Source of the DNA: Phallusia fumigata
Lineage: Eukaryota > Chordata > Ascidiacea > Phlebobranchia > Ascidiidae
NCBI GenBank assembly: GCA_008931825.1
Contig: QXVZ01002077.1
Span: 1-31,830, forward strand
Direction of reading: 5' to 3'
DNA: 31,830 bases
In this document: in pieces, positions 1 through 11,308 of the stretch
How the letters are laid out: every line of letters starts with the position of its first letter
How positions within the stretch are numbered: the first letter of the stretch is position 1
The notes under the pieces: generated by a model
What the model saw: the letters and a program-made list of their open reading frames with translations, nothing else
Told to the model about the DNA's origin: nothing
The model's database searches: none
Made by a program: the position numbers and the translations under genes

Positions 1-44
1 GACAAACCAGTGACGCGTTTCTATTGTCAGTTGAGGACGCAAAA

Positions 45-3000
45 ATGTTTTCAGAACGAATATGGATTTTGATAAATATTATTACTACCCTAGGCACAAC
101 TGTGTGTGTGGTGTTTTACAATAAATGGAAGATGCTTATTCCAGGTATGCAATTGACTTGAATGGAACAAAAAGCTTAAAGTGTTGGACTATAATGTGAT
201 AATTAAGTACAAAACATTAGGAGCCTATAATGATTTTGCCAAATTAAAAAAAAATAGAATCCGTAACATTAAGAATTTGTTTTTTTACAGGCTTGCAGGA
301 TAGGGAGTTCTATCTAATACACTACAAGATAGACATAATCTCGTGCGCACCAATCGTAAGAACTCATTTTAAATTTGGCAATTTTTATCCCATTTTTTCG
401 AATTTCAAGTTTCTCCGACCAATTTTTTTATGTCTAGATGAGAACTGCATGGGCAATCGCTTATGGATCGAATTTGGTTCTACATATCCTATTGCACAAA
501 CGATCTTCGAAAGAAAGGCTTCTGTCTGGGGTAAGCCAATCACAGTTGGATTACACAATATGCAGCATAACAGCTTACTCCCGTACAAAAACAAAATCTT
601 TTCTTTTCGCAAAAATGACATTAAAAGATTGTAAATATAGTAACCAAATAAATGAAATTTTAGGTCAATACTTTTGTAATATTACTGAATGTGTTGGATC
701 CGGTATAATTGTCAGCTAGTCTCTGGGTACATCTAAAATTTACAAGGCGGCTTTAATCCGATAGATGACGCATAAAATTTTTGAACCGGTGGTCCTTTGT
801 TAGCCTGTGGACCTTTTTAGGGCAAATAATAAAAATCCACTTTTCACAAATCCATCTTAACATGAACATAAAGTTTAATTTTTTAAAAACTAATGAAATA
901 TAATTAAAGATTATATTTTAACGTATCCTAATATTTTATTATCTTTAACGTAAATTTTCAAAACTAATAAAAAAATGAAAACATATTTTATGCCCGGAAT
1001 TCTGAAATCTTTTTTAATATTTATCATAACGGTTAGCAGTTATATGCGGATTCGAAGCTTACATAATTTCAGTGACAAGCAGTTTGTCTATACTTAAAGG
1101 TTCGTCCAGTGAGAGTTCAGGTTTTCAAAAAGTCCGGACGTAAAACAACGTGTTGATATTCGACATAGCAGTAACGTTCTTGTTTAATTTGTAGTGCTTC
1201 TATCTATGCTGGTTCCTGGCGGTGATATCAGTCATCCCGTTCACTATCTCATTCGGCTACCCAAAGATTATTGCAATGGACTTTTTTCTCAGCATTATTG
1301 TTGTAAGTCTCGGATTTGCTCTGGTAGAAGTAATGAAAAAAAGAACGGCTATCCATGAGCAGCTAAAAGGTAACAAACAGGCGGATTTCCAAAACCACTT
1401 TGTCAAGCCAACTATGTCTAAATTGGCCAATTTTTTATCCTCGGTGGTGGATTGTTGTCAGGCTGACTTAAGCTTTTATTAAAATGCTGTCTTTCTGCCA
1501 AATTCCAGTTTCATCAAAACATTTTCGATTTTTTTTGATTTTCGGGACATAACTTTTACAAAACACTTCGAGTTCCATTGGATGAGGCAATGTCACTTAT
1601 TTTTTTTGCCCCGTTATATATGTTGAAGCTTTCAACAAAAGATATCGCTAAAGGTTATTGTAGTAGTTCTTAAACTTTTTATTCCATGGCCCTAATACTC
1701 ATAACATTATTCATAACTACACAATTATTAGTGTAAGCTTTGGAATAATATTTGAGTGAACCAATAAAGCGCACATTTACATTTTGAACAAAATTTCCCC
1801 CTTTATACGCTAAAACAAACAGGCGCACAATAATGCATTTTGGCATCTTCCATATTGTTTGCGACTATTTTATCGATTCTTGCAGGGGTACCGTCTTGGT
1901 TGGTTGACTTGGTTACCCTAGATCCTCCATTGTTCTTCATTACATGGACTTTACAAGCTATTGCCTTTCTGACTGCTGTCGGGTTGGGATACAAGGACGG
2001 TCCGTCTGACGTAGCCGTACCACGTGGTATGTAGAAAAAAATCGTCAGGTGTTTCTGTTCAAATAAACACCCTTGGTGTTCAGAAGGTATCAGTATTTGA
2101 ACAAAATCAGTTATGAATACGGTTTGGGATATTTAAGGCCCAAAGATGGTCCGGAAAGCAATTAAAACTACAGATAACTTATTTGACAGGGCTAAACACA
2201 GAATATATGCAGGTACTTGCAGTGCAAAGAAACTTTCAAAGAAAAGCGAAAACTGCTTTGTTCGTAATGTTGCTACCAATTACCACGAAACAAGCGTGTT
2301 TTGAAACCCAAAATACGTTTTTTTTTGTAAAATAAAGGCCAAGACACGTTTTTTTATGCACATAAATTATATACGTACAGAGACGTGTTTCACTGCATGT
2401 TCAGCGTTGAAGCGAAATGGGGTCAGTAAAAAGTTCTTCTATACGTTTGTATTGTCATTTGTCGAATGTACAAACGGCAACTACGAACTTCAAGTACCTG
2501 TTAAGTAATAACATCGTAATCACATATATACCCACTGTTTTATTTCATTTCATCTTCTATGGGTGTAACAATGTATAAATTAGGTGAACTTGCAATATAG
2601 TTGTATCCGATAAAACAGATGTTCTCGTTTGCATGTCAAATGTGGGTCTGTGATATCATAATGCGAACATTTTCTGAGGAGGGGGCGTTTGCTGACAGTT
2701 GCTGGGGAGCTGTACAGCAAATTAGTCAAAAACTCCAAATTAGAGAAATGTAACTCAAATATTTTGCCAAGTAAAACACCAGTAGCGGAGACGAGATTCG
2801 AACCCACATCTCTCCGAGTACACTAGAATTCGTATCTACCCAGTCAGCATTTAAAAAACAAATCATAATTAACTATTTTTAGGTTGGTGCGATCCAGATC
2901 ACACATGCGGAACTTACATGTTATTTATACCCATACTAAATCTGGTAGCATGGATATATGCCGACATATTTCTTTACTCGGATAAAACCAAGCATGTCAA

Positions 3001-3522
3001 ACTGATGTATCCTATATTTTGGTACATAGCAATTACCCTTTTTACCAACCCACACTACAAAGAGGACGGTAAGAATGCGTTGGTCGGCTGTACACGATAA
3101 ACTTTTGTTTTGACGCAGTTCTTGGTACACTCGCGTGAATTGTTTGATGGGCGTTATTACCGTCCGCAATATTACACCTAAAGCTTGCTTAAAAACAAGC
3201 TTTATGTAGTCAAGCGTTGGAGACTAGGAGATAGTTTTACAATTTCGAATTGAGTGAACAACTGCTAAACACAAAGTTGACTTGGTAACCCAAGATGCTG
3301 AGCCATTTAAACATTGTGCATATTTGCAAATTTACCACAAAACAGAAATCATTGCGAGCCATAGGACTAGAAAGTGTTTAGGGTGCTTACACATTCATCT
3401 TTTTGTTAACAGACTACCACTTCAACCAGTTGGTGTACATTTCATTGGCAATAATTTCATTTACGGTGTGGTGTTTCAGACCGCAATTACAAAAACACTT
3501 CGGCAAAAAGAAAGTTGAATAA
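45..3522 (+). CDS. Unrecognised multi-pass (about 7 TM) membrane protein, 6 exons
   Basis: Proposed exons are 45-144, 291-355, 1195-1369, 1886-2026, 2883-3068 and 3413-3522. All junctions are GT-AG and phases chain without a stop (1,0,1,1,1), giving about 258 residues. The frame is also open upstream of the ATG to the window edge, so an earlier start or exon is possible; MFSERIWIL is chosen because it leads straight into a hydrophobic segment. Hydrophobic stretches lie near residues 6-26, 52-75, 78-98, 128-148, 171-192, 202-216 and 227-244. A Cys pair sits in the loop WCDPDHTC (about 162-169). The C terminus ends KKKVE, which fits a KKxx COPI/ER-retrieval signal. The donor of exon 4 could instead lie at about 2000, removing nine residues. 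I do not recognise the family; function is not assigned. The gene call rests on long hydrophobic open exons and consistent phases. Confidence 0.7.
2766..2835 (-). repeat. tRNA-like / SINE fragment in an intron
   Basis: On the minus strand, 2793-2805 reads GGGTTCGAATCTC, a good Pol III B-box, inside intron 4 of the first gene. No convincing A-box or folded acceptor stem was found, so this is more likely a SINE remnant or tRNA pseudogene than a working tRNA. Confidence 0.35.
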
Positions 3523-3662
3523 AGTATTGTATAAAACTTTACGAACAGAAATGATTGTATGACTAAAATGTTAATGATTTTTTGTGGCATGAACTCCTTC
3601 GTTAGATTTCCGATATAGCCAAGCTTCTTGTACACGGATAAATGTCATTTGTATGTAATAAA
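3518..3662 (+). promoter_or_regulatory. Candidate polyadenylation signals for the first gene
   Basis: An AATAAA hexamer at 3518-3523 overlaps the TAA stop itself, and a second AATAAA lies at 3657-3662. The second is the more plausible functional signal because it leaves a short 3' UTR. Cleavage sites cannot be seen from sequence alone. Confidence 0.45.
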
Positions 3663-4872
3663 AGATATCATATGGAGAACTGTATGTTTTTATTTACCGA
3701 CAAAAAATTCCATGCAATGTATCGTGGTGAAAAAAGGATGAAAATCAGAAAGTGAATCAAAATCCATAACTTACATAATCGTAACAATTATAAATATTTT
3801 AAAACAAGTAACTTCAACTTTTGGTATGCAGGTCAATTATTCTTAGCTCTTAACATTTTAAAGCAAGTCAAATTAGAAAACTAATGGAAAAAAATATGAG
3901 AGCTAGGCAACCAAAAGACCAAAGAATACAAAGAGCAGCATTTTTATTTTTTTTTAAGAACAACTTCGTCAGATGTCTGATGTAATATGAGTTCACAGGC
4001 AAATGTTGAATGGAAGTTAATCATTGCTTTTTTAATCGTTGTTTACTTGGTAAAATGTGTTATAAGTAAATTCAATAATCCAGCAGAATACAGTCCTAGG
4101 TCAAAAAAGGTGGTGTGATAACTGGAAGTTTAAAATGACTAGAATACTAAAACAGATACTTTTGTACTTAATATCATTTGAATTCACACCACATAAAACA
4201 GTTTTTTTGTTTTTAAACTTACATTTAGATGCATTTTAATTTTTGTGTTAATATCCCATTTAAAGTATGCTTTGTTGCATCGTTTGCCCATAATTGCTAC
4301 GTTTTGTATTATAACCATTGACAAATTGACATTATCATTCACACTTATGACTTTTTAACACATGTGAAGTTTACTTAAATGGTGGTTAATGTTGTTAAAA
4401 AGTAATATTTCTAACAATAACATGATCTTAATTTTTTGTACAAACTAGAAAACGATCAAATAGATATTTTCAAGCAGTTTGGTTTTAGTCTTTAACCATG
4501 GCGCTGAAAGGTTTAAAGGCCCTCGTATAGCTACAGTGCATTTCTCCACAATCAAAGGGTGAGCAGCTGTGGAGCTACCCTTTGCATTCGTTATCCAGAC
4601 ACCTCTTCATGTAATGCAAGAAAGCGACCACAGGTCAAAGTTCCAAGCAAAATGAGTAACTTATTAGTATTAACAGTCTTTTCCATCTATAGCTTATATT
4701 GTACAAGACAAGCAAATGAAACACAAACATATTATCACATTGATGAGGGATTCAAACGCAACTGGTATTTAGGTTGTTAGAGTTGCGTACGTGCTTGCAA
4801 TGCGATATCAGATTCTTCAATGTTATTCTGTCTGCGAATAAAACGGTGACGATGACATACACTTATCCGAGT
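3663..4872. other. Intergenic spacer, no gene seen
   Basis: AT-rich sequence between the multi-pass membrane gene and the duplicated receptor promoter. Short open frames here carry no recognisable domain and no supporting splice structure. A short inverted repeat (CAAAGGGT at about 4553-4560 against ACCCTTTG at 4577-4584) is the only structure noticed. Confidence 0.5.
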
Positions 4873-5474
4873 AATCTTTGAATCACGTACGACTAACATA
4901 GAACGCATTAGTCAGTTTAAACAACAAGGAAGTCGCATGCAAGGTTACAACATGAGTTGTATTCCAAGTTAAAGCAAGTGGTTTAACACAATACAGCCCA
5001 AAACCTGAAATCTGTAGGCGGAACACAAAGTGACAACTACTATAAGATGACCATAGGTTGCCAATGCTAGCCCAGGTACTATTGTTCTTGTTATCATATG
5101 CATTCGGAAGTCATATTGAGACAGGTATGTTATTGTGCCGTGTGTTGTATGTTTGTATTTTCGTTAGGCGGAATAACGCCTGAATGCGATATGCTTATAA
5201 AGAGTCCCCGATGAAATATCTGCTTCACTGCAGCATTTTGATAGGTTACTTTGATTTTTTGAACGTGAAACTTTATGGAAAGCAATAAAATGAAGGGTTG
5301 AATTTGTGCTGAATGAAAAAAAAATGTAAGGGCTGAAAAAAAATGTAACGGCTGAAAATAGTACAAGAAATTCCACATGATAAATACTTTTATCAATTTC
5401 TTTTATTTTGTCTTTATCAAAGTTATGATTTTGTAATTGGTATGAAGTCACGGGCAAAATTATATTTCTGAGCT
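4873..5474 (+). repeat. Tandem duplication, copy A (promoter + first exon + intron start)
   Basis: This block aligns by eye with 5741-6275 over most of its length. Shared anchors, in the same order, are AATCTTTGA(A/T)TCACGTA, CAACTACTATAAGATG, GCTAGC followed by TACTATTGTTCTTGTTATCA, GTATGTTATTGTG, ATTCCACATGA and GCAAAATTATA. Copy A carries the first-exon version MLAQVLLFLLSYAFG. A decayed piece of the local SINE family (about 5165-5260) is present in both copies, so the duplication followed that insertion. Confidence 0.85.
5064..5124 (+). CDS. Alternative (upstream) signal-peptide exon for the receptor
   Basis: ATG at 5064 opens a 61-base exon encoding MLAQVLLFLLSYAFGSHIET and ending in phase 1 at a GTATGT donor. 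It has the form of a cleavable signal peptide: short n-region, leucine-rich core, small residue before the predicted cut. Its phase is the same as that of the downstream copy (5908-5959), so either exon could splice to the acceptor at 6318. No other copy of the later exons lies between the two, which points to alternative promoters or to one relic first exon rather than two whole genes. Confidence 0.6.
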
Positions 5475-5740
5475 ATATTATTTATAAAATAGAATAAAAT
5501 TTAATCTAAATGAGAGTTTTTACATGGGACCCATTGGAACATGTTTACGATTTTTCGCTAACCACCGGTGGGGGAGAAAGATATTCACTTTGTGGAGAGC
5601 TTGTATGCTGTCTACCTTGCAACAAATTATAAAGTTACTGATGTTTTTTCCAAAGTGAAATGTTAATAAATTGAAATGTTAATAAAACGCCCCAGAATAA
5701 ATTGAACTCCACATGACTAACCAACAGTGTTACGTATACC

Positions 5741-6275
5741 AATCTTTGATTCACGTAATGACTAACCGAGCGCATTTGTTATTCTAAACAACAAAGGATG
5801 CGCATGCAAATTGTATTCAAAGTAAACCAGACTGGTCCAACAGAATAAGACTTGAGATTTGTAGGTGGAACTGAAGGGGCAACTACTATAAGATGTCCAG
5901 GTTGCCAATGCTAGCTCGGATACTATTGTTCTTGTTATCATGTCGATTCGGAAATACAAGTATGTTATTGTGTCCTATAATGTTTGTTTGTTTATTCGTT
6001 CTGCGGAACAAAGCCTGTTGCGTTATGCTCACGATTATTCCACCGTCGAGGTACCTGCCTTACTGTAGTACTGATGGATCATTTCTTATTTGTATTTATT
6101 TCGAATTTATTTCGAAAGAAATTATTTCAGAAGCTAAAACTGGCCGAGACATTCCACATGACAAATATTGTCAGGTTTTGTTGTTTTGTCTTCATATCAA
6201 AGTAATCATTTTCTAATTGATATAAAGTTAAAATCTAATTGATAAAATCGCAAAATTATACTTCTAACCTGAATC
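5741..6275 (+). repeat. Tandem duplication, copy B (adjacent to the receptor body)
   Basis: Second member of the duplication, diverged from copy A by many substitutions and small indels. It includes the first-exon version MLARILLFLLSCRFG with its own GTATGT donor. Its SINE piece (about 6000-6095) is an inverted match to the SINE tail at about 17700-17810 and is better preserved than in copy A. Confidence 0.85.
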
Positions 6276-8768
6276 ACATATATACGATGGAGTTTAATTT
6301 GATTAAATATTTTGCAGAACGGTGTTGGAATGGAACAGTTGAATCCACTGGAAAATTTGCCAGCCCAACTTTTCAATGGGCGTCTGGAATTCCAACGATT
6401 GAAATCACTTTTAATGTCACACACACGTTTCTCGATTTTATTTTTTTGGGGAGGGCTATTCTTTACTTCAACAATTCGTACCGTCTTGGAATGTGGTACG
6501 GCGAAAGTTACGCCGAGTCCTACAATAAAACCCTTGTTCAGCTGTCTGCATTGGGAAATGGAGATATTTCACTTCTAAATGTAACAATATTACGGCCAGA
6601 GTTATTTGCTGAAACATCACTCGAATTGCGAAATCCAAAATGTTATCAGTCAGAGCACAGAGTGATAACTCCTACAATTCTTTTTAAAAGTAAGTAAAAA
6701 CTGTTTCAACAAACGATACTTGGGTACGTTTTAGTTGAATGTTTGTGTTAAACGAAACACATCTTTAGAAAGAATGGGAGTAAAATATAAACTGGTACGA
6801 TGGATCACTGAAATACCAAATAGAAGATTTGACTTGGCAAATTTAATTTGATCTGATCGCACATTGAAAATCACGTTTTACCCTTGTCGAATTAAATTAG
6901 ATTATTTGCATCCTTTTTTATTGGATACGCCAACTTCCAAAGTGATTAGAATCCTAGTAACTGGTGCAGTTTATCAACCAATGGCAAAACTGCACAAAAA
7001 TCTTTTTACTTTTTAGATTGCCCAAAGCTCGACAGCATAGAAATTGTAAGTCCCATAAAGGAAGAGGACTGGATTTACGGCACACAAGCAACCGTTCAAT
7101 GTAATAACTCAGTGTTGGCAAGAAATTCTGTAATAATTGGACGCAACGCAACGTTAACGTGCACTGCAGTTGCTAATTGGAGCACTCCCGACTTCCAACG
7201 CTACAAAGGTCGTTTTGTCAAAGAAAAACTTATACGTTGACGTTCGAAATGAATTGTGTTTTAACATAACGATTTGTTTTCAAACACGAAATCTTTTGAA
7301 GTATTGGGTAAATTTGGGTTTATTTGATTGATTGGACAATTTGCAACATAGTGGAACAAAGGTTTTAAAATGAAGTTGTTTATTTTATTCAGTTCTACCC
7401 ATTCATTTCTATATTGTGTTAACTTTATGCAGAGTGACGCGCAGATTATTCATAAACGTATTGCTTTTGGTTACAGGCGGTTTGGACATATGTAGTGATG
7501 ACGTCATCACATCATGACTCGTTGGTGACGTGTCGTCAGAGCTCCACGGGTTCAGAACATGTGACAAGAAAAAATATAAAGCTCAATGTGTTATGTAAGG
7601 CAAAAAGGCTTGATATATTTTTTTCCTTTTTCACAGACTTGTACCAGTTATAATCAGGTTTAGCTGTCACTTTCTTCACTTTCAAATAACTTTTGCAACA
7701 TAAAATTACAGTCCCACCTATTATTGAAACGAACATGAAGATAAGAAGCTCATTTGCTTTGTTTGAACAAGGAGTAGTGGAATTCACATTTCGATCCAAT
7801 CCACCTGTCACTGATACTGGAATGATAACTGCCATTAAACAAGGTACGGTATATCTTTGCAAAAAGCAGTTTTCTAAAGCATTGTGCATTATCATCGTAG
7901 GTTACGTATTGTACTTTATTCTTGTGTCATTTGTATTCTTGCGTTTTAGGTGTGAAAGTAAAGAACCTTCATTACACTTCTACTCTCACCGAGAACAAAG
8001 TTACTTTATACTTCACTAACGTAAGAATATTTAGTACTTCGCTTTATCACTCAGCTAAATATGCATCCTGTTAATAAAATTGCAACTCAACCTTTGCGTT
8101 TTATACTTTTGTGTTTAGGTGACAGCACTTGATTTGGGTGTTTACACTGTCGTTGTGGAATCAGGGTCACCTTTAAACGTTGTCAATACTGTGCATGTTG
8201 TTATTGCCCCTCAAAAAATAACAGAAGAATTTGATCGCACAACATCTACTGACACTAACCACCACAATGACAAGTTGGCCACCGGACTTTCCTCCACGAG
8301 CATAGTCTTGATTGTCGTTTTGATTGTGGTGTGTGGAATAGCTGTTATACTTGCAATGAAAGTTGGGAAACTTTGTTGCTTCTCAGCGTCCCAGGAAGGT
8401 AGAATTTTTACCATGTAATAACTTTGTACGGGTAATGGATTTTTTAAACCTTGCATGTTTAATAACATCATGCAGCAAGATTTTTTTTCGCGATATGCTT
8501 CTTGATCTTTACTTTTTATGGTATCGTGTTATCTGCTCTGCTAAAACTTTTTCTGATGTTTTCCAGAAATGAAACCGGTGGAAACATCAACAGACAAAAA
8601 TAAACCAAACAGGTGCAAAATTGTTTAGGTTACGAATAAAAGAATTAGATTTCCAACACATCTGGTGTTGTTTTTGACATGTGTTTACCTTGTAGACCAA
8701 CAAACAGGAGAATTCAAGAACCCGAGAACTACATGAACGTTGGACTTTATGAAACGTTTGCGACGTAA
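5908..8768 (+). CDS. Type I membrane receptor: Ig-like, sushi-like, Ig-like, TM, YMNV tail
   Basis: Exons are 5908-5959, 6318-6689, 7017-7208, 7712-7843, 7950-8020, 8119-8398, 8567-8612 and 8696-8768, about 405 residues; an in-frame ATG at 5893 would add five. After the signal peptide, exon 2 encodes a V-like domain (CWNGT to FKN) without the canonical disulphide, rich in N-x-S/T sites. Exon 3 (DCPKL to FQRYK) resembles a CCP/sushi module: CP start, YGTQATVQC, GRNATLTC, W-S-x-P, but the fourth Cys is replaced. Exons 4-6 give an Ig-like fold ending LDLGVYTVVVES, again lacking Cys. A Thr/Ser-rich stalk leads to a TM near residues 334-353. The 52-residue tail contains ENYMNVGLYETF (Tyr about 394 and 400). 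Exons 2-4 are symmetrical phase 1-1, typical of shuffled extracellular modules. Ligand and name are unknown. Confidence 0.75.
7477..7594 (+). other. Possible alternative exon inside the receptor intron
   Basis: A good acceptor (TTTTGGTTACAG) and a good donor (GTAAGG) frame 118 bases that are open only in phase 0, ending in phase 1 and therefore compatible with the next exon at 7712. The product includes HDSLVTCRQSSTGSEHV, which looks like an Ig F-G strand. Exon 3 ends in phase 1, so inclusion needs a different exon-3 donor or an additional small exon. It is left out of the main model for that reason. Confidence 0.4.
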
Positions 8769-8809
8769 AAACTGCAAATTTTATAGTTTTGCTATTCTTG
8801 ACTTAAATA

Positions 8810-8884
8810 CGGTGGCCCGTAAGGGCAACGCACTTCCAAATATAAATCGGTAAATATATTTATAATCGACATGTATATAGTGAT
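8810..8884 (+). repeat. Left terminal inverted repeat
   Basis: Starts CGGTGGCCCGTAAGGGCAAC and continues through AATCGACATGTATATAGTGATC. This copy, including the junction into the iteron array, is the true partner of the right end. Confidence 0.85.
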
Positions 8885-9264
8885 CGGGATTTCAATATCA
8901 CCGATCGGGATTTCTATTTTCACCGATCGGGATTTCTATTTTCGCCGATCGGTGATATTGAAATGCAGATCAGGATTTTAATATTTACCGGTCGGGATTT
9001 CTTTATTCACCGATCGGGATATTTTTATTCGCCGATCGGGATTTTGATTTTTGTAATCGGGATTTCAATATCACCGATCGGGATTTCTATTTTCACCGAT
9101 CGGGATTTCTATTTTCACCGATCGGGATTTCTATATTCGCCGATCGGGATTTTAATTTTTGTAATCGGAATTTCAATATCACCGATCGGGATTTCTATTT
9201 TCACCGATCGCGATTTCAATATTCACCGATCGGGATTTCAATATCACCGATCGACATTTCAATA
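8880..9264 (+). repeat. Left iteron array (CGATCG-centred minisatellite)
   Basis: About 18 head-to-tail units of roughly 21-25 bases, consensus near ACCGATCGGGATTTCTATTTC, with a palindromic CGATCG core. Variants include units ending TTTTTGTA that restart ATCGGGATTTC. A long frame through this stretch is only the repeat read as protein. Confidence 0.9.
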
Positions 9265-9314
9265 TTTGGCCTGTCTGGCACGTGGTTTGTTAACACAGAT
9301 ATAGAATATTTTTA

Positions 9315-9382
9315 CGGTGGCCCGTAAGGGCAACGCACTTCCAAATATAAATCGGTAAATATATTTATAATCGACATATATA
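9315..9382 (+). repeat. Extra internal copy of the left terminus, truncated at an assembly N
   Basis: Repeats the first ~68 bases of the left end in the same orientation, preceded by TA, and stops at the N at 9383 where the iteron array would be expected. It is either the start of a nested second element or a misassembly across the repeat. Confidence 0.8.
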
Positions 9383-10189
9383 NGTCTGCCTTCGAAGAAT
9401 TTTTGTCTTTCCACTTGCCCCAGAATCAAACTCTCGGATGTGCATCAACTACATGGGAACTCCTGTCATAGATACAGGTTCTTGCGAGAACAGTCCAGTA
9501 TTTGCAGGCCAATTGCAAGGAATCTTTTTAATACACCTGGTAAATAAGTTTTCTTGGTGCAGCTATGTTGATCTACAAACTAAGTTACTATGGGTTTATC
9601 AACAACTTTTATTTGGTTGCATAGTCATTACCACTTTTTTATCAGCACATACATCAGTAGCCAAACATGCCCATTTTATTCCATGATAAACAATTGCAAC
9701 AGTGTTGTTACTTGATATAATTACTCTTGTAGAAACAAAAACTAATAATTTTGAAGTGTCTCATTGTGTGCATCAATTAATCATTACTTGAATAATCGCT
9801 CAGTGTTCAATGTTTACTCAAAAGTTGTTTATTTGGACCAACATGTATCTTTGTTGTTACTTTCATACATTTACCTTACTACAAACAATAAATATACATG
9901 TTAATGCAAAACAATGTCTAATTATCTGCATGATTCAGCAATGGTTGGTGAAGAGAAAGGGCATCATGTCAATTTGCAGGTTGGTTAATAACAAGTACTG
10001 AAAATAGTCTTGATGGATGTGTCTTGCTGGGAAATGGTTCTGTTTAATATGGTCACACTGCCACAAGTCCATTTTTTTAACTAGTTCTGAGTGCAATGTA
10101 TTTCTGGAAAGTTAAGACACATTTGGCTGCCCTGAAACACTGTCGATTTCCAGATGTAATGAGTATTCCAATGATTTGAAAGTTTTCCA

Positions 10190-10985
10190 ATTGTTTTTCC
10201 AGTAGTGGTGCACAACAATACCATAAACACTCATCCTGAAGAACATTTCCCGGGCTATAAGTGTTCTGCTCAATCATGTGTTTAAAAAAGTTTATCCATC
10301 ATGTAGTTACACTTTTCCTTAATATCGACCACCATGTTTCTATGCATTAGTTGTGTGGTGAAGTTCCGTAAATGTGAGCATGCACAGAATTCATTAAACA
10401 GCACTGAATACTAGCAAGAATACCATTTCTGTTCTACAGTCCTTGTTTTCGAGGGGGCAACCGCCAAACGTTCCAACTGCATCCACATAAAGTTGTCCAT
10501 TAATTAATGGATCATTGTTTGAGCAAAGCACTTTTAACCGAATAATCTTCCTGCTGAACCCGTCAATACAACCATGTATGCAAAAGCCATATGGCTTTAA
10601 TTTGTCATAACCATCGACATGCCAGCAAAAATTTGGACCAAGCACAAAGTAATTCCTGCGCTTCAAGCATTTTGATTTTCTTGTAGCAGTCCCTTCAGGA
10701 TCCATTTCACGCAAATAATTTTGGGCACATTGGCGTGGTAACATGACCCCATCTAACCGTAATGAATGCCACAACCCCCTGTATTCCATTAGACAATCTG
10801 CACCATATATCTTCTTTCTAAAAGATCCTCAATTGTGTTTGGCAATGTAATACCTTGTCTCTTGAGTCCCAGATAAGAAAGTCAAGTTCTAAGTGTTCTT
10901 AAACTCATGCAAATTCACCAGGGTGAAACTGGCGCAGAATGATAATTCCATATGTGTAACCTTGGAAGAAATATCTCTTCATAAA
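10190..10985 (-). pseudogene. Broken integrase-core (DDE) transposase
   Basis: The best preserved part is 10394-10789 on the minus strand. It contains WHVDGYDKLKPYGFCIHGC and DGFSRKIIRL, the region around the first catalytic Asp and the conserved stretch after it in integrase-core transposases. A GTFGGCP turn follows, then a degraded RTD-GTEN-like block. Around 10430-10440 a one-base frameshift moves the similarity to another frame, where an IE-x-x-W-S-x-LR-like motif (expected near the third acidic residue) can be seen beside in-frame stops. Upstream remnants (about 10800-10985), in other frames and with stops, resemble the N-terminal helix-turn-helix part. The gene is dead as it stands. Confidence 0.8.
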
Positions 10986-11308
10986 AATTTCCTCCCTGTT
11001 TAATTTGGCACCACATTGACGACAAAAATAATGGCTGGCTTAGCTCAATGTTATTGTTCTGACACCTTGAACAAACAAGACATACTTTATCACAACTTTT
11101 CTTCTATTGAGCTGTCTGCAAAAAAATGCTGCCGACTGATTACAGGAAGTAAAAAGATATATAACAGGCATACTACGATTACCTACAAGTACAGTGCCTA
11201 GTTTGTCAGTGATTATTGTAGTCTGCACTTATGTTCAAAGTATACGCGACGTGTGGTCACAGGTTTTAAAGCGTGGGCATTGATGCGTAACTATATTCTC
11301 TCCAAAGT

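Noticed and set aside
4553..4584. Short hairpin CAAAGGGT...ACCCTTTG
   Set aside because: An eight-base stem in a non-coding spacer with no partner feature; expected by chance.
8963..9304. 113-codon open frame rich in IGISISPIGIS-type repeats
   Set aside because: It is the iteron array read in one frame because the unit lengths happen to keep it open; no gene structure surrounds it. The same holds for 11396-11695 on the minus strand.
9438..9686. Plus-strand frame starting MCINYMGTPVIDTGSC inside the transposon
   Set aside because: No recognisable domain and opposite in orientation to the transposase; likely chance or decayed element interior.
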